Positions 24,378 to 32,119 of a stretch of DNA of 61,299 nt are shown piece after piece. The translations under genes and the position numbers were made by a program. The DNA lies in contig SVGJ01000012.1 in the NCBI GenBank assembly GCA_015056415.1, forward strand, positions 1 through 61,299. Reading direction: 5' to 3'. Numbering within the stretch: position 1 is the stretch's first letter; each line of letters opens with the position of its first letter. This DNA comes from Clostridiales bacterium (GTDB taxonomy: Bacteria; Bacillota; Clostridia; Christensenellales; Aristaeellaceae). Under the pieces are notes generated by a model. It did no database searches. It had not been told where the DNA came from and was given only the letters and a program-made list of their open reading frames with translations.

Positions 24378-25841
24378 ATGAAAAGCTCTTTTATGCAGGA
24401 TACCGCGGTCTGGAACAAGATTGAGGACATGGTTCAGAAGACCCTGCAGCTGCAGAAGAAAGGCCTGATCTGCCTGGATGGCGACTTTGTACCCTCGGTG
24501 CATTATCCGCCCATCACCCAGTATGACCTGATGGACGACGAACGCTTCTACGAAGGGTACACCCTGCCTGCCGACGGCCGTGTGGATCTGTATCTGCATT
24601 TCCCCTTCTGCCAGCAGCACTGCACGTTCTGCCATTATCCCGGCCTGGTGGGCCCCCAGCTGGAGGAGAAAAAGCGCTACCTGGGCTATATCGAGCGCGA
24701 GATGGATCTTTCCCTGCAGCGCCTGGGCGTGGAGAAGTTCCGCCCCCGTTCCATCCTGCTGGGCGGCGGCACCCCCACCTTCATGCCCCCGGAGATGCTG
24801 CGCAAGTATCTGGAGATGATCGCCAAGCGTATCGATCTTGATTCCGTGCGCCAGTACAACGTTGACCTGGATCCCAACTCCCTGCTGGGCCCCGATGGCA
24901 TCGAGCGCCTGAAGATCATGAAGGACCTGGGCGTGACCCGCCTGACCATCGGCGTGCAGTCCTTCAACGACAAGATCCTCAAGAAGATGAACCGCCCCCA
25001 CAATGCCGCCCAGGCACTGGAATCCATCGAGAACACGGTGCGCCACGGCATGAAGGTGAATATCGAGTTCATCTACGGCTATCCGGGCCAGACGCTGGAA
25101 AACTGGCTGGAGACCGTTGATATGGCCTGCAATACCCCCACCGACGAGATCCAGCTCTACCGCCTGAAGGTGAAGGCCTACGGCGACTTCCAGGGCCACA
25201 TCCTCCACGAGCGCGAGAAGGATCCCAACGCCATCCCCGATTTCGAGACCACCATGCGCATGAAGGCCGCCGCCATCGAGCTGATGCGCACCTACGGCTA
25301 CAAGGAGAACCTGCGCCGCGTGTATACCCGCGATAAGAAGAACATCTCCCAGTATGCCTACAACCAGTGCTGCAACCTCTACGATCAGCTGGGCTTCGGC
25401 CTGACCGGCTTCAGCAGCCTGCGCGACCGCTTCTGCATCAATCCCCAGACCTTCGAGGAGTATTATCGCCGCATCGACGAGGGCCATCTGCCCCTGAACC
25501 GCGGCCTTGTGCGCTCCCCCGAGCAGGAGATGCGCTGGTCCATCGTGCTGCCCATGAAGAACATGTGGATGATCAAGCAGAAGTTCCAGGATATCAACGG
25601 CGTCTCCTTCGACGAGTGCTTCCGTACCAAGGTGGATCGCCTGATCAAGTACGGTCTGATCGAGGATACCGGCCGCAAGGTGCGCCTGACCGAGCTGGGC
25701 GCCTTCGTGGCGGATGAGGTGGTGGAGCAGTTCAACGCCTGCGAATACCTGCCCTTCCCCCGCGAGGCCTACGCCGACGGCCCCCTGAACCCCTACCTGG
25801 ACAATACCTCTGCCGACGCCCACGCGTCCTTTGCCAAGTAA
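24378..25841 (+). CDS. Radical SAM protein, HemW/coproporphyrinogen oxidase-like
   Basis: A 487-residue radical SAM enzyme. Residues 78-85 (CQQHCTFC) give the CxxxCxxC cluster-binding motif inside YLHFPFCQQHCTFCHYPG. SILLGGGTPTFMP (the GGTPT SAM-binding element), TIGVQSFNDKIL and the C-terminal winged-helix-like HemN domain (LIKYGLIEDTGRKVRLTELG) follow. This matches the HemN/HemW superfamily, which includes heme chaperones, oxidases and radical SAM methylases. An N-terminal extension of about 65 residues before the barrel is not typical of HemW. The gene is followed after 12 bases by a duplicated methyltransferase, arguing for a modification or biosynthetic pathway and against heme trafficking. 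Codon bias is extreme (nearly all C/G-ending), suggesting high expression. Start follows GGGAAGGA. Confidence 0.85.
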   Translation: MKSSFMQDTAVWNKIEDMVQKTLQLQKKGLICLDGDFVPSVHYPPITQYDLMDDERFYEGYTLPADGRVDLYLHFPFCQQHCTFCHYPGLVGPQLEEKKRYLGYIEREMDLSLQRLGVEKFRPRSILLGGGTPTFMPPEMLRKYLEMIAKRIDLDSVRQYNVDLDPNSLLGPDGIERLKIMKDLGVTRLTIGVQSFNDKILKKMNRPHNAAQALESIENTVRHGMKVNIEFIYGYPGQTLENWLETVDMACNTPTDEIQLYRLKVKAYGDFQGHILHEREKDPNAIPDFETTMRMKAAAIELMRTYGYKENLRRVYTRDKKNISQYAYNQCCNLYDQLGFGLTGFSSLRDRFCINPQTFEEYYRRIDEGHLPLNRGLVRSPEQEMRWSIVLPMKNMWMIKQKFQDINGVSFDECFRTKVDRLIKYGLIEDTGRKVRLTELGAFVADEVVEQFNACEYLPFPREAYADGPLNPYLDNTSADAHASFAK

Positions 25842-25853
25842 GGAGAGCTGACC

Positions 25854-27989
25854 ATGAAGAACCTGACGATCTCCATCAATTCCAAGGACTCGCTGGTGCA
25901 TCTGGGCAGCCTGGACTCCTTTGACATCACCGCCGGAGGCAAAAGAGGCGGCCGGCTGATCCTGGATTATCTGAAAACGGGCAACAAAAAATCCCTGCGG
26001 CGGGCCATCGATGTGTATGAGCGCCTGATCCCCAACGAGAACTTCGGCGGCGAGTATACCGCCCTGGAGTGGCTGTGCCGGCTGTGGCTCTCCCCTGAGG
26101 AAGCCCAGAAGGACCTGCTGAGCGTGCCCAGCGTGAACAGCTTCTACAAGCTGCTCTCCGAGAACGACTTCGAGAACCTGAAGGAATACATCAACCTGAA
26201 GTATCACTTCCGCGAGAAGGAAAAGGGCAACATCAAGGAAAAGGACAACCTCCGCTTCCTGGAGGACTTCATCCTTTTCTGCAATCCTGACCGCGAGCGC
26301 TGGGAAAAGACCCGCGCCAACATGGAGAAGTTCAACATCAAGGAAGGCGACCGCGTGGCCGACGTGGGCTCCGGATCGGGCTACTACACCTTCAAGTTTG
26401 CCGACATCGTGGGCGAGAAGGGCAAGGTCTACGCCATCGAGACCAATCCCCTCCATCTGGATTACCTGGACAAGTACGTCGAGGATTACGACATCAAGAA
26501 CGTGGAAGTGGTCAAGAGCTCCTTCGACGGCATCGGCCTTCACCCGGATATCCGGGTGGACGTGGTGTATATGTGCTCGCTGTATCACAATGTGTACGCC
26601 GCCTTTACCGATTACGAGCGCGACCGCTTTGTGGGCAGCATCCGCAACGCCCTGGTGGACGGCGGCAAGCTGATCATCGTGGACAACGACCTGGTGGAGG
26701 GCAAGGATATCCCCTATCACGGTCCCTATATCAACCAGCAGCTGATCACCGGCCAGCTGGCGCATTACGGCTTCAAGCTGATCGACACCTATCAGTTCAC
26801 CCCCCAGCGCTACGTGCTGATCTTTACCAAGGAAGACCTTCCCGAGGGTAAGCCCGAGACCTGCGAGGATCAGCCCAATCAGCTGACCATCGCCTCCGCT
26901 GCCTCCCGCATCCGCTACCGCATCATTGGCACCCGTACCTCGGGCTACACCATCCGCGGCAAGCGCATCGGCAAGATCATGTATCAGGGCCTGATGGAGA
27001 ACAACAAGGATCTGATCCGCCAGGCCATGGAGGGGTTCGAGGAGCTGTGGCCCCAGGAGCGCATCGGCGATGAGTACACCGCGCAGATCTGGTTCTGCCG
27101 CTACATCCTCGCCGATGAGGAAGCGCGCAAGGCGATGCTGGCCGATCCGCTGGCGGACTACTATTTCCACTACTTCGGCGATGACGACTTCAAGGTGCTC
27201 AAGCAGTATCTGCTGGTGAAGTACGACCTGGAGCGTCCCGAGCCTGAAAACGCCAGCATGGAGCTGTGCTACGATTACGAGGGCGATTTCTCCATCGACC
27301 AGCTCAACGAGTGGAATGAGTTCCTCATCTTCAACAATCCCAACCGCGGCGCCTGGGAGAAGACCGAGGAGATGATGGAAAACCTGGGCCTGGAAAGCGG
27401 CATGGCAGTGGCCGATATCGGCTGCGGCGGCGGCTTCTTCAGCCACCAGTTCTCCAAGATCGTCGGCCCCACCGGTCAGGTCTATTCCACCGAGATCAAC
27501 AAGGACGCCCTGCAGTACCTGGAGGCGTTTATCAAGGCCAAGAACGTGACCAATATCAAGCCCATGGTCACCCGCATGAACGAGGCCGGCCTGCCCCGCA
27601 ACAGCGTGGACATGATCTTCATGTGCTCGATGTATCACGCGGTGTACATCACGGATATCGAGTTCGTGAAGGATCAGTTCATCAGCACGGTGAAGAAGGC
27701 CCTGCGTCCCGGCGGCAAGCTGGTCATCGTGGATAACGACGTCACCGAGCCCGGCGTGCCCTCCTATTACGGCCCGGGCATCGATCCCAAGCTGATCATC
27801 GCTCAGCTGCACTATTACGGCTTCGAGCTGGAAAAGCGCTGGCAGCTGATCCCGCAGCGCTTCATGCTGGTGTTCAAGCTGGTGGACCCCGCCATGGGCG
27901 AGCCCAGCACCAAGCAGAAGATCAAATCCCTGTTCCGCAAGGTCGGCACATATGTCAAGAAAAAGCCGCCCAAGAGGGACGAAGAATAA
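25854..27989 (+). CDS. Tandem-duplicated SAM-dependent methyltransferase
   Basis: A 711-residue protein made of two homologous halves of about 350 residues. Each half has an N-terminal helical region with GGxYTALEWLCRxW-like or GDEYTAQIWFCRY motifs, then a class I methyltransferase. Motif I appears at residue 170 (ADVGSGSGYYTF) and again at 521 (ADIGCGGGFFSH), an offset of 351. Both halves share MCSxYHxVY, GGKLxIVDND and a C-terminal 'P-Q-R' strand (TPQRYVLIF; IPQRFMLVF). Both SAM sites look intact. It is translated with the radical SAM gene and shares its codon bias. A basic KKPPKR tail ends the protein. Substrate unknown; a two-step or two-site methylation of one compound is a reasonable inference. 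Confidence 0.85.
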   Translation: MKNLTISINSKDSLVHLGSLDSFDITAGGKRGGRLILDYLKTGNKKSLRRAIDVYERLIPNENFGGEYTALEWLCRLWLSPEEAQKDLLSVPSVNSFYKLLSENDFENLKEYINLKYHFREKEKGNIKEKDNLRFLEDFILFCNPDRERWEKTRANMEKFNIKEGDRVADVGSGSGYYTFKFADIVGEKGKVYAIETNPLHLDYLDKYVEDYDIKNVEVVKSSFDGIGLHPDIRVDVVYMCSLYHNVYAAFTDYERDRFVGSIRNALVDGGKLIIVDNDLVEGKDIPYHGPYINQQLITGQLAHYGFKLIDTYQFTPQRYVLIFTKEDLPEGKPETCEDQPNQLTIASAASRIRYRIIGTRTSGYTIRGKRIGKIMYQGLMENNKDLIRQAMEGFEELWPQERIGDEYTAQIWFCRYILADEEARKAMLADPLADYYFHYFGDDDFKVLKQYLLVKYDLERPEPENASMELCYDYEGDFSIDQLNEWNEFLIFNNPNRGAWEKTEEMMENLGLESGMAVADIGCGGGFFSHQFSKIVGPTGQVYSTEINKDALQYLEAFIKAKNVTNIKPMVTRMNEAGLPRNSVDMIFMCSMYHAVYITDIEFVKDQFISTVKKALRPGGKLVIVDNDVTEPGVPSYYGPGIDPKLIIAQLHYYGFELEKRWQLIPQRFMLVFKLVDPAMGEPSTKQKIKSLFRKVGTYVKKKPPKRDEE

Positions 27990-28002
27990 TCCGGCGTTAC
28001 AG

Positions 28003-28030
28003 GCGGCATGATCACGGTCATGCCGCTTTT
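28003..28030 (+). terminator. Terminator of radical SAM/methyltransferase operon
   Basis: GCGGCATGA (28003-28011) pairs with TCATGCCGC (28018-28026), followed by TTTT. Confidence 0.8.
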
Positions 28031-28037
28031 GCGTACC

Positions 28038-28066
28038 TTGCGCCTGCCTGAAAACTGGTGTATAAT
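28038..28066 (+). promoter_or_regulatory. Promoter of five-repeat secreted protein gene
   Basis: -35 TTGCGC (28038-28043), 17-base spacer, consensus -10 TATAAT (28061-28066). Confidence 0.65.
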
Positions 28067-28122
28067 GTAAAAAAGTTGCCGCATACGCTCATGCGCGGCA
28101 GCAAAAGGTGGTGGCACATCTT

Positions 28123-30342
28123 ATGAAGAAATCTGCGGCCTTTTTGCTCATTCTGCTCCTTCTGTGCCTGGCCTGCACAGCCGGCGCGCTGGAAATCAAC
28201 CTCGATTCCATGCCCCTGAGCGCGCTGTATGAGCTGTATGCGCAGGTCGAATCCCAGCTGCAGCTCAACGGCCTGGAGGACGCGGCGGCATACGGCGAGG
28301 TGGGCTCCTATGCCGATTATGAACGGAACCCCGGCACGCACAAGGGAGAGAAGATCCGCTTCACCGGTACGGTGGCGCAGGTCAGCGAGGGGAAGAATGG
28401 CTCCGTCGCGTACCGCATCGCCAAGGATGACGATGCCTCACAGATGTTCTATGTGCAGTATGTCAGGCCCGAGGGCGTTTCACGCCTCCTGGAGAATGAC
28501 GAGGTCGAGGTCTACGCTGTTTTCAGCGAATTGAAAACATATACCAGCACGACGAAGAAATCCGTTACGGTGCCTTACTGCAAGGCGGAGCTGATCGTTC
28601 AGCCGGTGAGGAAAACCTCGGTCAGCCAGGCTGAAGACGGGGATCTTCAGGAGACGCTGGAGAAGATCACCGCCCGGGTGGATGAAATGAGTCAGCCCGA
28701 CGCGGAAGGGGACGTCAGGCTGTTCTCCGACAACTACGGGGATTATGCCAGGAATGCCTCTCGCCATCAGGATGAGCCGATCACCTGCACGGGAAGCGTC
28801 GTGCAGGTCACCCAGGGGGAGGATTACAGCATAATGCGCCTCGCCGTGGACGGCGACAGCGACCAGATCCTCTACACCGTTTATGATGCCGAGGCGCAGG
28901 AAATCCGTGTGCTGGAAAACGATAAGGTGACCATCCGGGGCGTTTCCTCCGGCCTGCATACCTACACCAGCGCCCTGGGCGGCGAGATCTCCGTTCCGTC
29001 CTGCATGGCTTCTTCCGTGAAGGTGAACGGATATAACGTTCCTACACTCTTTCCGCAGGATCAGGAAGGCTATTTCTATATAAACAGCAAGACCTTCGGC
29101 GACTATTCCCGCAGGCCCGGCGATCATACCGGTGAAAAGGTCTGCTTCACCGGCGAGGTGCTTCAGGTGGTGGAGGGCAACGCGGGCTCCCAGTACCGTG
29201 TGGCGTTGGCAGGCGAAAGCGATCAGGTGATCTATGTCACCCTGCCTGCAGCCGGCAAGGGCGTCCGCGTCCTGGAGGACGACGAAGTAACCGTATATGG
29301 TGCGTTCTCGGGTCTTATGACCTATGAAAGCACGATGAATGTCTCTGTCACCATCCCTGCCTGCACAGCGGAGCGGATCGAGGTGAAGGGCTACGAGAGC
29401 AACGGCGCGCAGAAGGACGCCGCAGGCCGGTACGAGGTCACGGCATACAACTATGAGGATTTCGCCCGTGATGAATCCGCCTATATGCTGGAGCTGATCA
29501 CCTTCGAGGCCACGGTGGTGCAGGTGGTCGACGGAGACGATTACACCCAGTACAGAATGGCCATCGATGGCGACGGCGACTGTATGTTCCTGACGCAGAT
29601 CGACAACGATGACCTGACCATCCGCCTCCTGGAGAACGACGAGATCACCGCTACCGGCCTGTATTGCGGCCTGTACTCCTACAAGAGCACAAGGGGCGGC
29701 AAGATCACCATCCCTTCCTGCCTGATTTCGGAATACACGCTGAAGGGATACACGGCGGCTGAGCAGCCCACGGCCGACGCGGAGGGCTATTACTGGATCA
29801 CCTCGGCCAATTATGAAGAGTATGCCCGAAACGCCAACGATCACCTCTATGAGAAGATCCGCTTTGCCGGCGAGGTGCTTCAGGTAGCGGAGCGCTCCAA
29901 CCGGGAGAACGTGTACCGCATCGCGGTGGACTCCGATTACGATTGCGCCTTCTATGTGGAATACACGCTGCCCCAGGATGCCCCGCGCATCCTGGAGGAT
30001 GACGTGGTTGTGCTGAGCGGCACGTATTACGGCCTGTTCTCCTATTCCACCACGATAGGCACCAAAGTGACCATCCCCGCGGCCATTGCCGAGGATATCG
30101 GTGAATCCTACAAGCCGCTGAAGCAGGGTAGCTCCGGCAGCGATGTGCTGCAAATGAAAAAGCGCCTGCAGGAGCTGGGTTACTTCGCGGAGGGCGCGGC
30201 CATGACCAATAAATATAACGCGACGACCGTTGAGCGCGTGAAGCTCTTCCAGAAGGTGAACGGCCTGAAGCAGACGGGCACGGCTGATTCCGCCACGCTG
30301 ACGCTGCTGTATTCCGGCGGCGCGAAGCCCAATCCTGATTGA
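28123..30342 (+). CDS. Secreted five-repeat protein with C-terminal peptidoglycan-binding module
   Basis: A 739-residue exported protein. The signal peptide (AAFLLILLLLCLACTAGA) is followed by five tandem repeats of about 115 residues. Each contains an opening 'Y-x-D/E-Y/F-A/S-R' element, a core like GEKIRFTGTVAQV (OB-fold-like 'x-F-x-G-x-V-x-Q-V'), a 'YRxAxDxD' strand, then 'RLLENDEVxxxGxxxGLxTYxS' and 'TIPxCxAxxI'. Repeats are diverged, so this is an old duplication. Residues from about 660 on form a peptidoglycan-binding-1 module (GSDVLQMKKRLQELGYF). No catalytic motif is seen; I infer a wall-bound ligand-binding protein. The ATG at 28123 follows AAAGGTGG; upstream GTG codons lie within the RBS region. 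Confidence 0.75.
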   Translation: MKKSAAFLLILLLLCLACTAGALEINLDSMPLSALYELYAQVESQLQLNGLEDAAAYGEVGSYADYERNPGTHKGEKIRFTGTVAQVSEGKNGSVAYRIAKDDDASQMFYVQYVRPEGVSRLLENDEVEVYAVFSELKTYTSTTKKSVTVPYCKAELIVQPVRKTSVSQAEDGDLQETLEKITARVDEMSQPDAEGDVRLFSDNYGDYARNASRHQDEPITCTGSVVQVTQGEDYSIMRLAVDGDSDQILYTVYDAEAQEIRVLENDKVTIRGVSSGLHTYTSALGGEISVPSCMASSVKVNGYNVPTLFPQDQEGYFYINSKTFGDYSRRPGDHTGEKVCFTGEVLQVVEGNAGSQYRVALAGESDQVIYVTLPAAGKGVRVLEDDEVTVYGAFSGLMTYESTMNVSVTIPACTAERIEVKGYESNGAQKDAAGRYEVTAYNYEDFARDESAYMLELITFEATVVQVVDGDDYTQYRMAIDGDGDCMFLTQIDNDDLTIRLLENDEITATGLYCGLYSYKSTRGGKITIPSCLISEYTLKGYTAAEQPTADAEGYYWITSANYEEYARNANDHLYEKIRFAGEVLQVAERSNRENVYRIAVDSDYDCAFYVEYTLPQDAPRILEDDVVVLSGTYYGLFSYSTTIGTKVTIPAAIAEDIGESYKPLKQGSSGSDVLQMKKRLQELGYFAEGAAMTNKYNATTVERVKLFQKVNGLKQTGTADSATLTLLYSGGAKPNPD

Positions 30343-30409
30343 CAAAGCGGCTGTGCCCGGCAGGGTGAAAGACGGGATCAATGACAGAAAAAAACAAGGC
30401 GGTGAGAAC

Positions 30410-30901
30410 ATGGCGACAGCGTATTTCGCCGGGGGATGCTTCTGGTGCATCACGCCGGCTTTTCGGGAAATGGAGGGCGTTGTGGACGTGATCAGCGGAT
30501 ATTCCGGAGGCGATGAGGCCGATCCGGCCTATGCCGAGGTGAAGGCCCAGCGTACCGGGCACCGGGAGACCATCCGCATTGATTTTGATCCTGCGAAGGT
30601 GGCCTTTCCCACGCTGATGGGGATCTTCATGGAGAATGTGGATCCCTTTGACGGCGAGGGGCAGTTCATCGACAGGGGATTTTCCTACACGCTGGCGGTG
30701 TACTGGGTGGATGAAGCCCAGCGCGCGGCGGCGCAGGAACGCGTCGAGCGGCTGGAGGAGGAAAGCGGCCGACACGTGTGGGTCAGTTTGGAGCCCTTCA
30801 AGAGCTTCTACCCGGCAGAGGAGGAGCACCAGGACTATTACCTGAAGCACCCCGAGGAGTTTGAGAAGGAATTGATCGATTCGGGAAGGAAAAAGGCATG
30901 A
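30410..30901 (+). CDS. msrA: Peptide methionine sulfoxide reductase MsrA
   Basis: A 163-residue protein with the MsrA active site GGCFWC (catalytic Cys near residue 10), followed by the family motifs GYSGGDEADPAYAEV, TGHRETIRIDFDP and the C-terminal EEEHQDYYLKHP. It reduces the S-epimer of methionine sulfoxide in proteins using thioredoxin. No Cys occurs near the C-terminus, so a resolving Cys of the usual kind is absent; recycling may be direct. The ATG at 30410 is preceded by AAGGCGGTGAG; upstream in-frame sequence is not conserved. No MsrB gene or domain is present in the window. A bidirectional terminator follows directly. Confidence 0.93.
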   Translation: MATAYFAGGCFWCITPAFREMEGVVDVISGYSGGDEADPAYAEVKAQRTGHRETIRIDFDPAKVAFPTLMGIFMENVDPFDGEGQFIDRGFSYTLAVYWVDEAQRAAAQERVERLEEESGRHVWVSLEPFKSFYPAEEEHQDYYLKHPEEFEKELIDSGRKKA

Positions 30902-30935
30902 AAAAAGCGCCCTGCAGTTCACAGGGCGCTTTTTT
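30901..30935. terminator. Bidirectional terminator
   Basis: AAAAAAGCGCCCTG (30901-30914) pairs with CAGGGCGCTTTTTT (30922-30935). It serves msrA (+) and the DUF3048 gene (-). Confidence 0.92.
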
Positions 30936-30940
30936 CATGC

Positions 30941-32005
30941 TTACCGGTAAGACACCTCGGTCACATCGTTGGTGACGACGATGAAGGTTTTGCCGCGCTG
31001 CATGGGCAGCTCGCTGCCATCGGGGCCGACGAAGACGATGCGGTCGTCCTGGCTTTCGCGGAACCATGCGCCGCGGACGTACTTGCCATTCTGGAAGATC
31101 TCGGCCACGCCGTCGCCCACCAGATGGTTGTCCAGATACACATAGCCATCCGCCCAGCGGAACTTCACACGCAGCACGATCACATTGGCAAAGGGAACGA
31201 CCTCGCCGGTGTCGCGGTCCACATAATCGCCGGAGGAATTGGTGCGGATGTAAGCGCCCAGATCCTCGCGGTAGGTGAAGGTGGCGGCGCTGGCGGCATT
31301 GGCACGGGCCTTCTTGTCATCGCCTTTGTGGCTGACCTTGACAAAAGACGCGGCCTCACCCTCGGCGCGGGGTTCGTCGGTAAAGAGGAAAGGCCTCTGC
31401 TCGAAGGCGACGCTGTTGTCCAGCAGATTCTCGTGGATCTCAAGGATGTGGCAGGAGGAATTGTGAGGACGCTTGACAAAATCCACGCGGTGGGCGTAGG
31501 CGCCCATCAGGTTGTAGGGGCGCTTGGTCTTCCACATGCCCAGCTTGCTCATCAGGCTGGAGGGATTGGAATGATTGCTGGAGGGCTCGGGATTGCCGGC
31601 ATAGGCGATGGCGGCGTCCCAGGCCTTGGCCAGGGGTACCATGGAGGCGCGCAGCGAGCGGGTGCCGCCGGCCTGTTCGGGGTAGTGATCGGCAAAGAGC
31701 GCCAGCAGCTTGGTAGCTCCGGCGCCGGCATTGGGCACCTGGAAGATGATATCAGCCTGGCCCACGCCCCAGTGGGGATAAGCGGCCTCTGCGTTGTCCA
31801 GCACCAGCATCACGGGGGTGAACTTCTCGCCGGAGGCAGGCAGGCCCGTGGTGGCGCTGATGCCCTCGACAACAGGGTTGTCGGCGTAGCTTTTTTGCAT
31901 TTGGATGGTGTTCTTGTCGGTGTTTTTGATCAGAGTCAGGTCCTCGGCGCAGGCAGCGGAAACCAGCAGCAGGAAGACCGTGACCAGGGCAAGCAGTCGC
32001 TTCAT
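30941..32005 (-). CDS. DUF3048 exported protein (YerB-like)
   Basis: A 354-residue exported protein with signal peptide MKRLLALVTVFLLLVSAACAE. The body matches DUF3048/YerB-type proteins: PVMLVLDNAEAAYPHWGVGQADIIFQ, LLALFADHYPEQAGGTRSLR, and the C-terminal half with KFRWADGYVYLDNHL, GKYVRGAWFRES and GKTFIVV. The 'P-x-x-x-x-x-N-x-x-x-A-x-P-x-x-G' opening is typical. Biochemical role is not established; some members are sporulation- or wall-associated lipoproteins, but here the Cys at the signal end gives no clear lipobox. It stands alone with its own promoter and terminator. Confidence 0.85.
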   Translation of the reverse strand: MKRLLALVTVFLLLVSAACAEDLTLIKNTDKNTIQMQKSYADNPVVEGISATTGLPASGEKFTPVMLVLDNAEAAYPHWGVGQADIIFQVPNAGAGATKLLALFADHYPEQAGGTRSLRASMVPLAKAWDAAIAYAGNPEPSSNHSNPSSLMSKLGMWKTKRPYNLMGAYAHRVDFVKRPHNSSCHILEIHENLLDNSVAFEQRPFLFTDEPRAEGEAASFVKVSHKGDDKKARANAASAATFTYREDLGAYIRTNSSGDYVDRDTGEVVPFANVIVLRVKFRWADGYVYLDNHLVGDGVAEIFQNGKYVRGAWFRESQDDRIVFVGPDGSELPMQRGKTFIVVTNDVTEVSYR

Positions 32006-32040
32006 CGTGCATTTTCCTTCCTGGGTGAAATGTTGTATCC

Positions 32041-32069
32041 ATTATATACGATAAATGGCGAAAACTCAA
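32041..32069 (-). promoter_or_regulatory. Promoter of DUF3048 gene
   Basis: Minus strand: -35 TTGAGT (32069-32064), 17-base spacer, -10 TATAAT (32046-32041). Confidence 0.7.
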
Positions 32070-32084
32070 GAACCGGCACGAAAT

Positions 32085-32117
32085 GTAAACGCCCTGCGGT
32101 ATGAGCGCAGGGCGGAA
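32085..32117 (-). terminator. Hairpin after DUF1846 gene
   Basis: CGCCCTGCG and CGCAGGGCG form a 9-bp stem just after the DUF1846 stop on the minus strand. The following T tract is interrupted (GTTTACATTT), so termination may be partial. Confidence 0.6.
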
Positions 32118-32119
32118 CG

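Noticed and set aside
24318-27812. A 1164-codon open frame on the minus strand, antisense to the radical SAM and methyltransferase genes
   Set aside because: It is His/Gly/Leu/Val-rich without any motif, and arises because the sense genes use almost only C/G-ending codons. It has no RBS, and the sense frames have clear families.
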